A stretch of DNA of 47,735 nt, from contig CAMDPX010000026.1 of assembly GCA_945905295.1 (NCBI GenBank), positions 1-47,735 of the forward strand. Reading direction: 5' to 3'. Below, one piece after another: positions 9,501 to 16,697 of the stretch. Below the pieces are notes generated by a model. That model was not told where the DNA came from and ran no database searches. It saw only the letters and a list, made by a program, of their open reading frames with translations. Origin of the DNA: Planctomyces sp. SH-PL62. Lineage in GTDB: Bacteria; Planctomycetota; Planctomycetia; Planctomycetales; Planctomycetaceae. How positions within the stretch are numbered: position 1 is the first letter of the stretch; every line of letters starts with the position of its first letter. A program made the position numbers and the translations under genes.

Positions 9501-10503
9501 ACGCGAACTCGATCTCCTTCACCGGCGAGAACGCTTTGCCGGGTGACTCCGGTGAGTACCGCATGACCGCTCGGCCCCATTCGCAGAAGTAGAGACCGCG
9601 ATACTCCGCCGGGAACTGCGTCTCACGGTAATAGACTCCGCCGGCCGACGAGCCGAGTCCGAGATCGGCCAGCGGCGCGAGCGCCTCGTCCGGTCGCTCG
9701 TCGTAGAGATAGGGATAACCGTGATCGGCTCCGAAGAAGCTTTGGCAGACGCGGATCTTGTAGTTGCCGCCGTCGTTCTCGTTGTCGCGCGTGTAGACGT
9801 TGAGATCGTCATCGAGCGCCACGTCGTAGATGTTCCGCAATCCGGTCGAGAAGACATGCAAGTCGCGTCCATCAGGCCGGCACCTCAAGATGCCTCCGCC
9901 ATTGAGCACCAACAGATCCCCCTCCGGTCGAACGACATCGCAGCCGCGATCTCCCAATGCCAAGTACAACCAGCCGTCATGGCCAGCGACGATGCCGTTG
10001 GAGTTGTGCAGCCGCACTTTGTCCTCTTCCGGGCCGAGACCGAAACCTTTGAAGAGATTCTTCCGCTCGTCGGCCACTCCGTCACCGTCGGTGTCGCGCA
10101 GCGCGGTGAGATACGGTGCGTGCATCACGAATACGGTCCCGTCGTGATACGTCAGCCCTTGAATCGAATTGAACCCATCCGCCCAAATCGGAGCGCGGTC
10201 GGCGTAGTCATCGCCGTCGCTGTCCTCGACCAGCCGAATCTCATCGCGCTGAATGATGTCGGTCGTACCCAGCCCGGTCATGTAATCGACCGCGACGAAC
10301 ATCGTATTGGCTCGTGGCCCCAGTGCGATGGATGACGGGTACTCAATCAACGGATCGCACGCGAAGAGCGTCGCTTTGAACCCCTCCGGCACCTTCAGCG
10401 GCGGAAAGCGTCTTTCCGTTTCTGGACCGGTCTGCGGTTCAGCGGCCGGCGATGCCGACCACAACAGGCTCCAACAACACACCACCGTAAGGAATCGTGA
10501 CAT
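6592..10503 (-). CDS. Giant secreted dehydrogenase-like propeller + HEAT repeats + heme domain protein
   Basis: 1303 residues with a signal peptide ending SPAAE. The N-terminal part (about 30-370) resembles the planctomycetal membrane-bound dehydrogenase propeller domain (FACDPLIEYPSSIALG, GLRNIYDVALDDDLNVYTRDNENDGG). The middle, about 400-950, is helical HEAT-type repeats. After a glycan-binding-like beta segment, the C-terminal planctomycetal heme domain has NCLKCH (Cys1177, Cys1180, His1181) and the usual GPELTGIGSRF and ESLLDPSRTIAAG motifs. It probably oxidises a sugar or alcohol in the periplasm with electron transfer to its own heme; this is inferred. A palindrome at 9307-9363 is translated in frame at about residues 381-399, at the end of the propeller. 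The start is the second ATG of the frame, with GGAG nine bases upstream. Confidence 0.9.
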   Translation of the reverse strand: MSRFLTVVCCWSLLWSASPAAEPQTGPETERRFPPLKVPEGFKATLFACDPLIEYPSSIALGPRANTMFVAVDYMTGLGTTDIIQRDEIRLVEDSDGDDYADRAPIWADGFNSIQGLTYHDGTVFVMHAPYLTALRDTDGDGVADERKNLFKGFGLGPEEDKVRLHNSNGIVAGHDGWLYLALGDRGCDVVRPEGDLLVLNGGGILRCRPDGRDLHVFSTGLRNIYDVALDDDLNVYTRDNENDGGNYKIRVCQSFFGADHGYPYLYDERPDEALAPLADLGLGSSAGGVYYRETQFPAEYRGLYFCEWGRAVMRYSPESPGKAFSPVKEIEFASGAENDPYGFKPTDLVVDRDGSMLIADWADGQRPKRGRARIYRVQYVGHVSNVPVKTGHDENVPHDVAGWAKRLNSDSYYERLEAQLEIERHGRDDPGGVLQLLRKAKLNLQGRMHFVWILAHVLGSRATDELFELAMSHEEIVSYEEVRIQRQAIRALADLHDPVLVEHRLDSGSGVVNVAKRLGRLDHTRSTIAPLEIFIALGRMKWTETPLWMSQNIRWMNAAAAHAAQQALRRCGDWPAVLRLLEVRAHRPPTPPLGQDPSLRPPRLFGLREVALRAIANQPAPEIVNGLEGRLRTETDPTRRREYADLLSRVHRKPPAQWVYWGFRPAPRPANTVEWEKTELIEQALDRLLADSDKAVRLEVLKRMQREKIPTKLETLSAWLKDEDDPEKISAVLDALRTHPAEDRRGTLHALMMDARQLTSLRQTALKMWCESLGEGREGRLLPLTTPLANDELLADVLRELGRRADGTWLAKNEVSQTLSLVLQGGTRSSSAAARAAAFETIGLLHVADGGVAIVDGLFDKDSDVRRAAATAAGQLEVSAAIPGLIRMARNDHENPDARRASLDALRQLREPRVVPLAVASLSDRTTQLSALKCLAELGEGDDVQAQAVTKIATRNSSSEVLNLAIQMLSSWSRREGFTVERQTELDLSVRELQGASGILAAWDVVGPLPPNTASAVVEFLGDDSRSVKNADTGTAQWTHLFGVGPESRLRTDGKIHGEWVAFSEFKVSDPASAQFLLSSNAPLRVWLNGKSVLTRAEPHRFQPDSDRCEVELAKGTNRLVIQLGNTPDAAAEFHARFRTKSSKAEHERLIEAALSRTGNVERGKKLFLTVEKSNCLKCHRLGEQGEKIGPELTGIGSRFSRIHIIESLLDPSRTIAAGFQSQTVAMQDGRVLSGLKVSETADALVLADNQGKKHSLLKADIEESQAHAGSIMPDGLEKTLTVDEFVDLISFLTSEKQTAGR
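9307..9363. repeat. Palindromic element, family G, inside a CDS
   Basis: Arms GTGGGGCACGTTTTCATCGT(GCCC) and its near inverse; each arm is itself a hairpin (GGGCACG/CGTGCCC). It is translated as VGHVSNVPV...ENVPHDV in the giant propeller protein. The intergenic copy at 28921-28982 differs by compensatory changes. Confidence 0.85.
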
Positions 10504-10517
10504 GCTGAATTCTCCAA

Positions 10518-10700
10518 ACACGCTGTGTCTTCCGCCAAGCTCGGCCAGATGCCAGCGGCGAACTCTTACGCACCTGGATCGCGTTCTTCAAGAAGACGCA
10601 AAAGTTCTTGGAGAAGACGCACCTCCGCCAACGCAAAGACTTGCTCAAGACCGAATGCCACCGCATGGGCCTCGCCCCGTGCTTGGAATTGACCGAGTAA
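10518..10700 (+). pseudogene. Possible 3' remnant of an unrecognised gene
   Basis: An open stretch without a start codon ends at TAA 10698-10700. It reads like a helical, basic protein tail (LRTWIAFFKKTQKFLEK, HLRQRKDLLK). It lies immediately upstream of the minus-strand propeller gene, in a 414-base stretch otherwise without a gene. It could be the end of a transposase or another truncated gene. I do not recognise the family, and chance cannot be ruled out. Confidence 0.25.
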
Positions 10701-10728
10701 TTGCTCGGCATTTGGCATTTGCGTTCGG

Positions 10729-10742
10729 CTCACTTAACTGTT
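10729..10742. repeat. 14-base direct repeat, left copy
   Basis: CTCACTTAACTGTT occurs here and again, exactly and in the same orientation, at 11666-11679. The two copies bracket the small genes at 10918-11665. Confidence 0.6.
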
Positions 10743-10917
10743 GGGAGACAAATCGACGCCACGACTTGCGTTGTTGCGACATGCTGGTGGCGCGACACTT
10801 TCGTATTTGTACTTTCTGGCCATCGTTCGATATTCGGCGGCTTGGCAAACTTCCCGTACGATGTGATATCGTCCGCTTCACCATCCCTGATCGACGATCG
10901 AGTGTTCGGGCTGATTC

Positions 10918-11130
10918 ATGCGCAAAAAGAAAAAGCCGGGGTTGAGCGGCAAAGAGTCCGCGGATGATGTGCCAAGTTGGGTCGACGGTGAGCAACCGCT
11001 GACGACGGAGACTGGGCGAGAATTTGCAAAGCGGTTGCTCGACGACAAGTATGGAGCGGAAAATTATCCCACCGGGCCAGGCAGCGAGTTCAGCAAAATC
11101 AAGAAGTGGGGCGACCGTGCGTTCGAGTGA
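10918..11130 (+). CDS. Small hypothetical protein, possible polymorphic-toxin-type tail domain
   Basis: 70 residues, basic at the start (MRKKKK). The second half carries GREFAKRLLDDKYGAENY then PTGPGSEFSKIKKWGDRAFE. From memory this resembles the C-terminal segment of some secreted or polymorphic toxin proteins, but that is a tentative recollection. No signal peptide or membrane segment. There is no strong ribosome binding site; the start is the only ATG near the 5' end. The next gene begins 18 bases after the stop, so the two form a likely pair. Confidence 0.6.
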   Translation: MRKKKKPGLSGKESADDVPSWVDGEQPLTTETGREFAKRLLDDKYGAENYPTGPGSEFSKIKKWGDRAFE

Positions 11131-11148
11131 CGGATCGGAGGATTAGCC

Positions 11149-11439
11149 ATGGCGACCGTTTTCGTGCTTCAACATGTGCATGCGATGGGGAATGACTCCG
11201 AGGATGCGAAATTCATTGGCGTGTACTCCTCGCGTCAGAAGGCCCAAGAGGCAGTGACGCGGTTCGCCAACTTGCCCGGCTTCGCGGACACTCCAGACGG
11301 GTTCCATATTGACGAGTATCGCATCGATCACGATCAGTGGACGGAAGGCTTCGTGACGGTCACTGAGGCGTCCCCATGTGGCAAACAGGAGGCCGAACAA
11401 GACGCTGCACCTGACCGGCGGGTCGTTTTGTCTTCCTAG
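11149..11439 (+). CDS. DUF7336-like small protein
   Basis: 96 residues beginning MATVFVLQHVH, followed by KFIGVYSSRQKAQEAVTRF and GFHIDEYRIDHDQWTEGF. This is the pattern of DUF7336-type proteins of about 70-100 residues: a short beta strand, a helix that begins at S-R-x-x-A, and a terminal strand with Trp. Function is unknown; related small proteins often occur beside toxin-like genes, as possible immunity or regulatory partners (inference). GGAGG lies seven bases before the ATG. The last 20 residues look unrelated to the family and may be an extension. Confidence 0.7.
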   Translation: MATVFVLQHVHAMGNDSEDAKFIGVYSSRQKAQEAVTRFANLPGFADTPDGFHIDEYRIDHDQWTEGFVTVTEASPCGKQEAEQDAAPDRRVVLSS

Positions 11440-11497
11440 CGTTCAAGATTCGATAGTACTGTTCTGATGGAAACATCACTACTACCGAGGAGACCTC

Positions 11498-11665
11498 ATG
11501 GCTACCGTCGAGGCAAGTAGGCGAACGGCAGAAGAAAACATACCCGCCAATACAAGCCCGACGCGCCAGCGAGTGCATTCATTCGGAGTGTTGTGTGGGA
11601 TTCACTCGCTGGCGCGTCGGGCTTGTATTGGTACGTTTTCACCACCCGTATTAGGCCGCGCGTGA
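11498..11665 (+). CDS. Short ORF interrupted or built by a palindromic element
   Basis: 55 codons with a strong GAGGAG site before the ATG. The first 17 residues (MATVEASRRTAEENIPA) look like a normal gene start. The remainder is the translation of the palindrome at 11547-11631 (NTSPTRQRVHS ... HSLARRACIG). The simplest reading is a gene whose 5' end survives after the element landed in it, or a decoy frame. It stops directly before the second 14-base direct repeat. Confidence 0.35.
   Translation: MATVEASRRTAEENIPANTSPTRQRVHSFGVLCGIHSLARRACIGTFSPPVLGRA
11547..11631. repeat. Palindromic element, family D
   Basis: Arms CCAATACAAGCCCGACGCGC... and inverse ending TTGTATTGG, about 29 bases each, around a 27-base loop. 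The core AGCCCGACGCGCCAGCGAG recurs at 24213-24282. Confidence 0.85.
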
Positions 11666-11679
11666 CTCACTTAACTGTT
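11666..11679. repeat. 14-base direct repeat, right copy
   Basis: Exact copy of CTCACTTAACTGTT at 10729-10742, placed 20 bases before the TIR-DinB start codon. Confidence 0.6.
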
Positions 11680-11698
11680 CCGCCGGTGCGAGCATTCC

Positions 11699-12775
11699 AT
11701 GAAGCATGTGTTTATCAGTTACGTGGAAGAGGATGGCGACATCGCCCGTGCTATCGCCACGGGCCTGGAGCGAGCCGACTATTCGACATGGTACTACGAG
11801 CGCGACAGCGTCGCTGGTGCCAACTACTTGTTGCAAACCGGGGAAGCCATCGACCAGGCACCCGTGTTCCTCTTGCTGGTTTCGCCTGACTCGATCGGCT
11901 CACGTCAGGTTACAAGCGAAGTGATTCGCGCCTTCGAGTGCGGGAAGCCATTTCTGCCCGTACTCCGCAACCTCACTCATGCGGAGTTTCAACAACGTCA
12001 GCCAGTTTGGCGGCAGGCCGTCGGAGCGGCGGCCTCGGTCCGCATCCCTTCGGGAGGGGTTGTAGCTGTTCTGCCCAGCCTCCTTGCCGGGTTACGGAAC
12101 CTAATAAACATTGAACCAATTCACTCCGCCCAGAGAGGTATCGCAGCGGCAGGGAAAGGTGTGGGAACGAGGCCGGCTTCCCCCCGAGCGGCAGGATTGC
12201 AGCATCTGGCCAACGATGTGCGGAATCGGACGATTCAGTTGCTCCAGGCCGCCGCCCAGCATGAATTGACTTGGGTTCCAGGCGGCACCTCGAACCATCT
12301 GATCTGGCACGCTGGCCACGCCCTCTGGGTACAGGATGTGTTGTGCCTCAAACTGATAACGGGGTCGAGTGAACTGCCCGGAGGCTGGGAAGAGATGTTC
12401 AAGATGGGTTCACGTCCGGCCTCTTGGAGCGAGCCCTGGCCCGCGAAAGAGGAACTGCTAGTTCAACTGAAGGCTCAACTTCCCAGGCTCGTGCAACGGA
12501 TCGGCGACCTAAGTGAGGCCGAACTGGATCGCAAACCCCATTTCCCACATCCGGGTGACCGACGCAGCCTCTGGGAGAGTATCCTTCACGGCCTTCACGA
12601 CGAGGCCGCGCACCAAGGCGAAATGTACCTGCTGTTGAAGATGCAGCGGCTTGCGATGGCAGCTTCGTGGCAAAGGAGAACAGCCGAACTTCTATATGGC
12701 CCCACTCTGTCAACAGAGCGCACCGCGAACGCGGTGAGGAATTTTGGAAGTTTTGGTCCTCACGAATTTGGGTGA
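11699..12775 (+). CDS. TIR domain - DinB-like domain fusion protein
   Basis: 358 residues. Residues 1-130 form a TIR domain: MKHVFISYVEEDGDIARAIA, a WYYERDSVAG box, VFLLLVSPDS strand D, and Glu74 in SRQVTSEVIRAFE at the position of the NADase catalytic Glu. After a linker of about 30 residues, residues 165-330 fit a DinB/DUF664 four-helix bundle. Its candidate metal ligands are NHLIWHAGH (His200/204/207) and HDEAAHQGEMYLL near the C-terminus. No signal peptide. TIR domains in bacteria usually hydrolyse or modify NAD, often in antiphage defence; DinB proteins are metal-dependent and often thiol-linked. Their union suggests a sensor-effector protein, but function is inferred. Neighbours are small orphan genes and an IS110-type element, as in a defence or accessory island. 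Confidence 0.85.
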   Translation: MKHVFISYVEEDGDIARAIATGLERADYSTWYYERDSVAGANYLLQTGEAIDQAPVFLLLVSPDSIGSRQVTSEVIRAFECGKPFLPVLRNLTHAEFQQRQPVWRQAVGAAASVRIPSGGVVAVLPSLLAGLRNLINIEPIHSAQRGIAAAGKGVGTRPASPRAAGLQHLANDVRNRTIQLLQAAAQHELTWVPGGTSNHLIWHAGHALWVQDVLCLKLITGSSELPGGWEEMFKMGSRPASWSEPWPAKEELLVQLKAQLPRLVQRIGDLSEAELDRKPHFPHPGDRRSLWESILHGLHDEAAHQGEMYLLLKMQRLAMAASWQRRTAELLYGPTLSTERTANAVRNFGSFGPHEFG

Positions 12776-13487
12776 CAGATCACTGAGTTGGTTGTGGTTG
12801 CGGGTCGCGTACGGGGTGGCTTCTGCAAACGGTGTCGATTCGACCGGATCGCTCCGGTGCGACGCACCAAACATCTATTGAGGGTTCGGCCGAAGTGATC
12901 TCGCGATCAAGGCGGCTGTCCGAAAAGACCGGCGAGCCAATTCGCGCTCGCGTCGCTCAGGTGTTTCAGCCTTCGCCGCTTCTTCTCTTGAGTCGATTGT
13001 TCGTCAGTGCCTCCGGCACGGCGGATGGGAATCCGACGTGATCCAGCGCATTCACGCCCAGCGGCTCAGTGAGCAGTCGCGGTGATTCAGACTCTCCTAG
13101 AAACTCTTCCGTGCCTCGGCCTCCGGTGGATTCAAAAAGTGCGGGCTCACGGGATGATCCGTGTCCAGTTAGGCGGCACTCGGGGTGAGGGCGTCGCAGT
13201 CCAGAACTCTCAGGTCTCCATCTTCAAGGGATTGGGGAAAATCTAAAACCGGTCGGCGGCAGGTCGCCAATCAAAGCCAGGGGTTCCAGGTCTGTGGCAC
13301 ACGGAAGTTCGTAGACCGATCGCTCCGCGACCGGAAGACCGGTCACAACGCAATTCGATCAACGAGCGTCATCCGAGTCGTGGAACGATTCGGCGACAAT
13401 TCAAAAATCACTTCCGCAAGGTGCTCGCCTTTGAGCAACCCAGTTAGGCGTCCGGCTCACCCACCGCCGCCGGTGATTCCCGCGTGA
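12776..13487. other. 712-base stretch without a recognisable gene
   Basis: Short frames exist (for example 12832-13041 plus) but show no family features, no ribosome binding site and odd composition. The stretch lies between the TIR-DinB gene and the C-terminal end of the IS110-type transposase and is probably decayed or insertion-flanking sequence. I see no RNA gene or palindrome of the other families. Confidence 0.5.
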
Positions 13488-14531
13488 TCATTTCAAAAAA
13501 CGGGGTTCATCGAACGACTCCTTTCGTTTCAGCATCCAATAAACCGTGCGGCCCAGCCGCGCCGACAGAATCGAAATCGCTTTCGCTTTACCGTGTTTCT
13601 TCTCCAGCCGAGCCACATAACCCTTCGCCGCCGGATGTTCACGCAGCATCAGCAGCGCGGCTTCCGAGAACGCCCACCTTAAGTGCGCGTTGCCGATCTT
13701 GTTGCCGTGACCCGCCGTCTTCTTCCCGGCCGACTCGTGCGAGCACTTCACCAGCCGGCAGTACGACACGAATTGCTGAACGCTGCCGTAGCGCCCGATG
13801 TCGTGGACTTCATACAAAATCACCATCGCCAGAATCGGCCCGATCCCTGGCACCGTCTGCAATCGCCCAAACGCCTGCGGGTCGTCGATCTTCGCGTGCT
13901 GAGTCAAATACAACTCGATGCCCCGAAGCTGCTCATCCAGATGCTCGGCGAACGCCAAGTCGGAACGCACTGCCCGCTGCACGCTCTCGTCCGCGAAGCG
14001 TTCGGCAATGCCGACTCGATTCGCGTGGTACGACAGCTTTTTCTCCGGAGCTGCGACGTTGTACTGCGTGAACGTGTTCGTCACATGCGCGATCGCCTGG
14101 CCCCGCAGTCGCACCAGCTTCATGCGTCGCCGCAACAGATCGCGCGTGGCACGCATCTCCTTCGGGTACACGAACGCCTGCGGCAACATCCCGCCCCGTA
14201 ACATCCGGGCGATCTTCTCCGAGTCGATCTTATCGCTCTTGGCCTTCCCCCCGTGGATCGCCTTCATGTACAGCGCGTGTCCCAGCACGAAGGCGATCCC
14301 TTCTTGGCGACACAAATCAGCCAGCCAGTACCACGCGAACAAACACTCGCAGCAGACGACGAGCCCCTCGCGATACGGCAGGATGAGCTTGAGAAACCGC
14401 CCCGGATCACACGGCAAATTGAGGTGCTCGCGAGTCACCCCCTGGGCATCGACCACGCACACGTGCATGGTTCTTGCGTGAAGATCAACACCGCAGTAGA
14501 ACGAGTGCGTCGCTTGATAAAACCTCATCAT
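13488..14531 (-). CDS. IS110 family transposase (DEDD/serine recombinase)
   Basis: 347 residues, full family length. The N-terminal RuvC-like DEDD domain has YCGVDLHARTMHV (first Asp), a VVCCECLFAWYWL segment (Glu) and KSDKIDSEKIARM (Asp pair). The C-terminal domain shows VPGIGPILAMVILYEV and GRYGSVQQFVSYCRLVKCSHESAGKK with the catalytic Ser region, then GNAHLRWAFSEAALLM. IS110 enzymes perform bridge-RNA-guided recombination of target and donor DNA. The start is taken at MMRFYQATHS; the frame continues upstream only through the non-coding leader. The gene appears intact, so the element may be active. Confidence 0.93.
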   Translation of the reverse strand: MMRFYQATHSFYCGVDLHARTMHVCVVDAQGVTREHLNLPCDPGRFLKLILPYREGLVVCCECLFAWYWLADLCRQEGIAFVLGHALYMKAIHGGKAKSDKIDSEKIARMLRGGMLPQAFVYPKEMRATRDLLRRRMKLVRLRGQAIAHVTNTFTQYNVAAPEKKLSYHANRVGIAERFADESVQRAVRSDLAFAEHLDEQLRGIELYLTQHAKIDDPQAFGRLQTVPGIGPILAMVILYEVHDIGRYGSVQQFVSYCRLVKCSHESAGKKTAGHGNKIGNAHLRWAFSEAALLMLREHPAAKGYVARLEKKHGKAKAISILSARLGRTVYWMLKRKESFDEPRFLK

Positions 14532-14700
14532 CGGTCTCCTGGAAGAAGAAGCGGTTGATCCCGTCCACAGCACTGGTCCCACACAGACCAGTCTGCGAGC
14601 CTTCCGGCATCGCGCTTAAACTTAGGACAGCCACCTCCATTCCTGGAGGCCATGATGAGTATCAGGGCCTTGGGCTGTAGCTCTTTTGTTTCTGGGCGGC
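14532..14700 (-). ncRNA. Candidate bridge RNA leader of the IS110-type element
   Basis: The leader just upstream of the transposase start holds two clean hairpins: CCTCC-ATTCCT-GGAGG at 14634-14649 and ACTGGTC...GACCAGT at 14572-14592. Unpaired segments lie between them. Position (between left end and CDS) and about 170-base size fit bridge RNAs of IS110-group elements. The guide loops were not resolved. Placement is inference from structure, not from a covariance model. Confidence 0.5.
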
Positions 14701-14737
14701 GGCGGCACACTGAACTCTTAGGCTGCGGAGATTTCAC

Positions 14738-15283
14738 TTGCGGAAGCGTTGGTTCACACTCTGTTCCGCCGTCTCGATGGTGCTGTGCGCGGTGACGCTG
14801 GCGCTTTGGGTTCGCAGCTACCATCTCGGCGACCAGGTTGGCTGGTACATCAATCGGTGGAATGCAGGTGAAGGACGGTTCGGAGCTATCGGGTTCGATT
14901 CAGATTCCGGTGGGATCGTCTTCTTCCTCCAGCGTCGGGAGTCACACTTAGACCTGCTCGATCCTGCCGACGCTGCGTTTCGGAGCACTAACCCACCACT
15001 CTGCGAGCCGTCATGGATCACGCATGACCCTTACGGCTACCCATACATGACAGATTATTCCGGAACGAGCGGGTTCGGTTTCGGGTATTTCGGAGGCCCC
15101 TCTGATCGCACCGAATTGCCAATGGTGTACCACGATCATTTCATCGTGATGCCGGGATGGTTGCCGTCGATCCTCGCTGCGGTTTTGCCGGCGTCGTGGT
15201 TCATTCGTTGGCGACGCCATCGATCAACTCGCAAGCCAGATGGCGGAGGGTTGGTTGCGGCATCTGGCGGGGAACCAGTTTGA
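14738..15283 (+). CDS. Hypothetical planctomycetal membrane protein
   Basis: 181 residues. It starts with TTG at 14738, supported by a GGAG five to eight bases upstream and the lack of a better start. An N-terminal transmembrane segment (residues 5-26, CSAVSMVLCAVTLALWV) follows MRKRW. A loop rich in aromatic and Gly residues (SGFGFGYFGG) comes next, then a second hydrophobic segment near residue 140 (LPSILAAVLPASWFI) and a basic RWRRHR tail. This arrangement (short first helix ending LWVRSY, second helix before RRRR) recurs in planctomycete proteins of unknown function. It lies between the IS110-type leader and the methyltransferase, with no obvious link to either. Confidence 0.7.
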   Translation: MRKRWFTLCSAVSMVLCAVTLALWVRSYHLGDQVGWYINRWNAGEGRFGAIGFDSDSGGIVFFLQRRESHLDLLDPADAAFRSTNPPLCEPSWITHDPYGYPYMTDYSGTSGFGFGYFGGPSDRTELPMVYHDHFIVMPGWLPSILAAVLPASWFIRWRRHRSTRKPDGGGLVAASGGEPV

Positions 15284-15384
15284 AAGCCTGTCCGCCGGAG
15301 CGAATCCGGCCCGCGCCGAGCGCGAGCGTCCTAATCCGAGAGGCATGATTGACGGGACCGACGCGATTTCGACAATGCGAATCC

Positions 15385-16389
15385 ATGACCACGCAACATC
15401 GTGCCCCCCGAAACCGAACCGTCACTCTCGAAGATGATGAGATTCGTTCGTTTCATTCGCGGTTGATTCAGCTCGAAAGACCGCAGACGGTCAACACGCT
15501 GGTTGGCCGCACGATTTGCCAGGATCTCTTCCAGGCACTGCCGCATTTGCCCGATTCGTTCGTTGACTTGCTGATCGCCGATCCGCCCTACAACCTCGAT
15601 AAATCGTTCAACGGCCAGACCTTCAAGGCGCGGTCACAGGATGACTATGAGGCGTGGTTGGAGTCGTGGCTCGTTCCACTCCGTCGGATTCTGAAACCGA
15701 CAGCTTCGGTTTACCTCTGCGGCGATTGGCGTTCTTCCGCCGCCATTCAGCGTGTGGCCGAGCGGCATTTCATCGTCCAGAATCGAATTACTTGGGAGCG
15801 AGAAAAGGGACGCGGCGCACTCACGAACTGGAAGAACTGTTCCGAAGACATTTGGTTCCTGACGGCTTCGCGGCAATACACCTTCAACGTCGATGCGGTG
15901 AAGCTCAAGCGGCGCGTGATTGCTCCGTACAAGGATGCGAATGGCGATCCGAAGGATTGGGAGCAGACGGAAGGCGGAAACTACCGCGTCACACACACCT
16001 CGAATTTGTGGACCGACATCTCGGTCCCGTTCTGGTCGATGCCGGAAAACACCGATCATCCGACTCAAAAACCGGAAAAGCTCATCGCCAAATTGTTGCT
16101 GGCCAGTTCGCAGCCGAACGATGTCGTGTTTGATCCGTTCCTGGGTTCGGGGACGACATCGGTGGTCGCCAAGAAGCTGGGCCGGCAGTTCGTCGGCGTC
16201 GAGATCGACGAGCACTTCTGTTGCTTGGCCGAGAAGCGGCTCGCGATGGCCAGTCGCGACGACTCGATCCAGGGTTATCACGACGGGCTGTTTTGGGAGC
16301 GGAACAGCTTGAGCCAACAACGGAAGTCGGCCAAGGTTTCGTCGCAGCAACAGAGTCTCGTGCTCTTCGATCGGGAGCACGTCGGATGA
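15385..16389 (+). CDS. Site-specific DNA methyltransferase (N4/N6 type, beta-class order)
   Basis: 334 residues. The catalytic motif DPPY is at residues 66-69 (IADPPYNLDKSFNG) and the SAM-binding motif DPFLGSGTT at 250-258, followed by VGVEIDEHF. The order, catalytic motif before the SAM motif, is that of beta-class amino-methyltransferases (PF01555). DPPY fits N6-adenine or N4-cytosine; the target sequence cannot be read. The ATG at 15385 is preferred over a TTG at 15349. The stop overlaps the next gene's ATG (ATGA), so the two are translationally coupled. It is either part of a restriction-modification locus with an unusual partner or an orphan epigenetic methylase. Confidence 0.92.
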   Translation: MTTQHRAPRNRTVTLEDDEIRSFHSRLIQLERPQTVNTLVGRTICQDLFQALPHLPDSFVDLLIADPPYNLDKSFNGQTFKARSQDDYEAWLESWLVPLRRILKPTASVYLCGDWRSSAAIQRVAERHFIVQNRITWEREKGRGALTNWKNCSEDIWFLTASRQYTFNVDAVKLKRRVIAPYKDANGDPKDWEQTEGGNYRVTHTSNLWTDISVPFWSMPENTDHPTQKPEKLIAKLLLASSQPNDVVFDPFLGSGTTSVVAKKLGRQFVGVEIDEHFCCLAEKRLAMASRDDSIQGYHDGLFWERNSLSQQRKSAKVSSQQQSLVLFDREHVG

Positions 16390-16697
16390 AGAGCACGTTG
16401 TTCGACAGCGACCGATATCTCGCGGTGCAAAACAAGGTCATCGAAAACGTCACGTTCGCGCCGATCGAATTCCTCGGATGGGATTGCCTCACGATCGGCG
16501 CGCTGGGCTGGGGACAAATCCAGATCGCCAATTCGAATCGCGTCACCTTGAATCCGCGATACTCCCGCCGGAAGTGGATCATCGAACTGTGCGACACACT
16601 CCTTGAGTTCTACCCAAAAGAGATTGCGAAGATCGACAAACGCATGGCTCATTTTCAGAAGATTCGCGATCAATGGGAACAACGTGTGGAGGCATAA
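16386..16697 (+). CDS. Small unknown protein coupled to the methyltransferase
   Basis: 103 residues, no signal peptide. Start overlaps the methyltransferase stop (ATGA) and its own stop overlaps the next ATG (TAATG), so it is the middle of a tightly coupled trio. Visible pieces are VIENVTFAPIEFLGWDCLTIGALGWGQIQI (beta-rich), RVTLNPRYSRRKWIIEL, and a charged C-terminal helix (EIAKIDKRMAHFQKIRDQWEQ). It does not match a restriction fold I know. The position suggests a partner of the methyltransferase, such as a specificity or cleavage factor, but no catalytic motif is evident. Confidence 0.75.
   Translation: MKSTLFDSDRYLAVQNKVIENVTFAPIEFLGWDCLTIGALGWGQIQIANSNRVTLNPRYSRRKWIIELCDTLLEFYPKEIAKIDKRMAHFQKIRDQWEQRVEA

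Larger units (their letters stand above)
13488..14700 (-). mobile_element. IS110-type insertion sequence (ends not determined)
   Basis: It consists of the transposase at 13488-14531 and a structured non-coding leader upstream. IS110 elements generally lack terminal inverted repeats, and none was seen, so the borders given are only the coding end and the extent of the structured leader. Confidence 0.75.
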
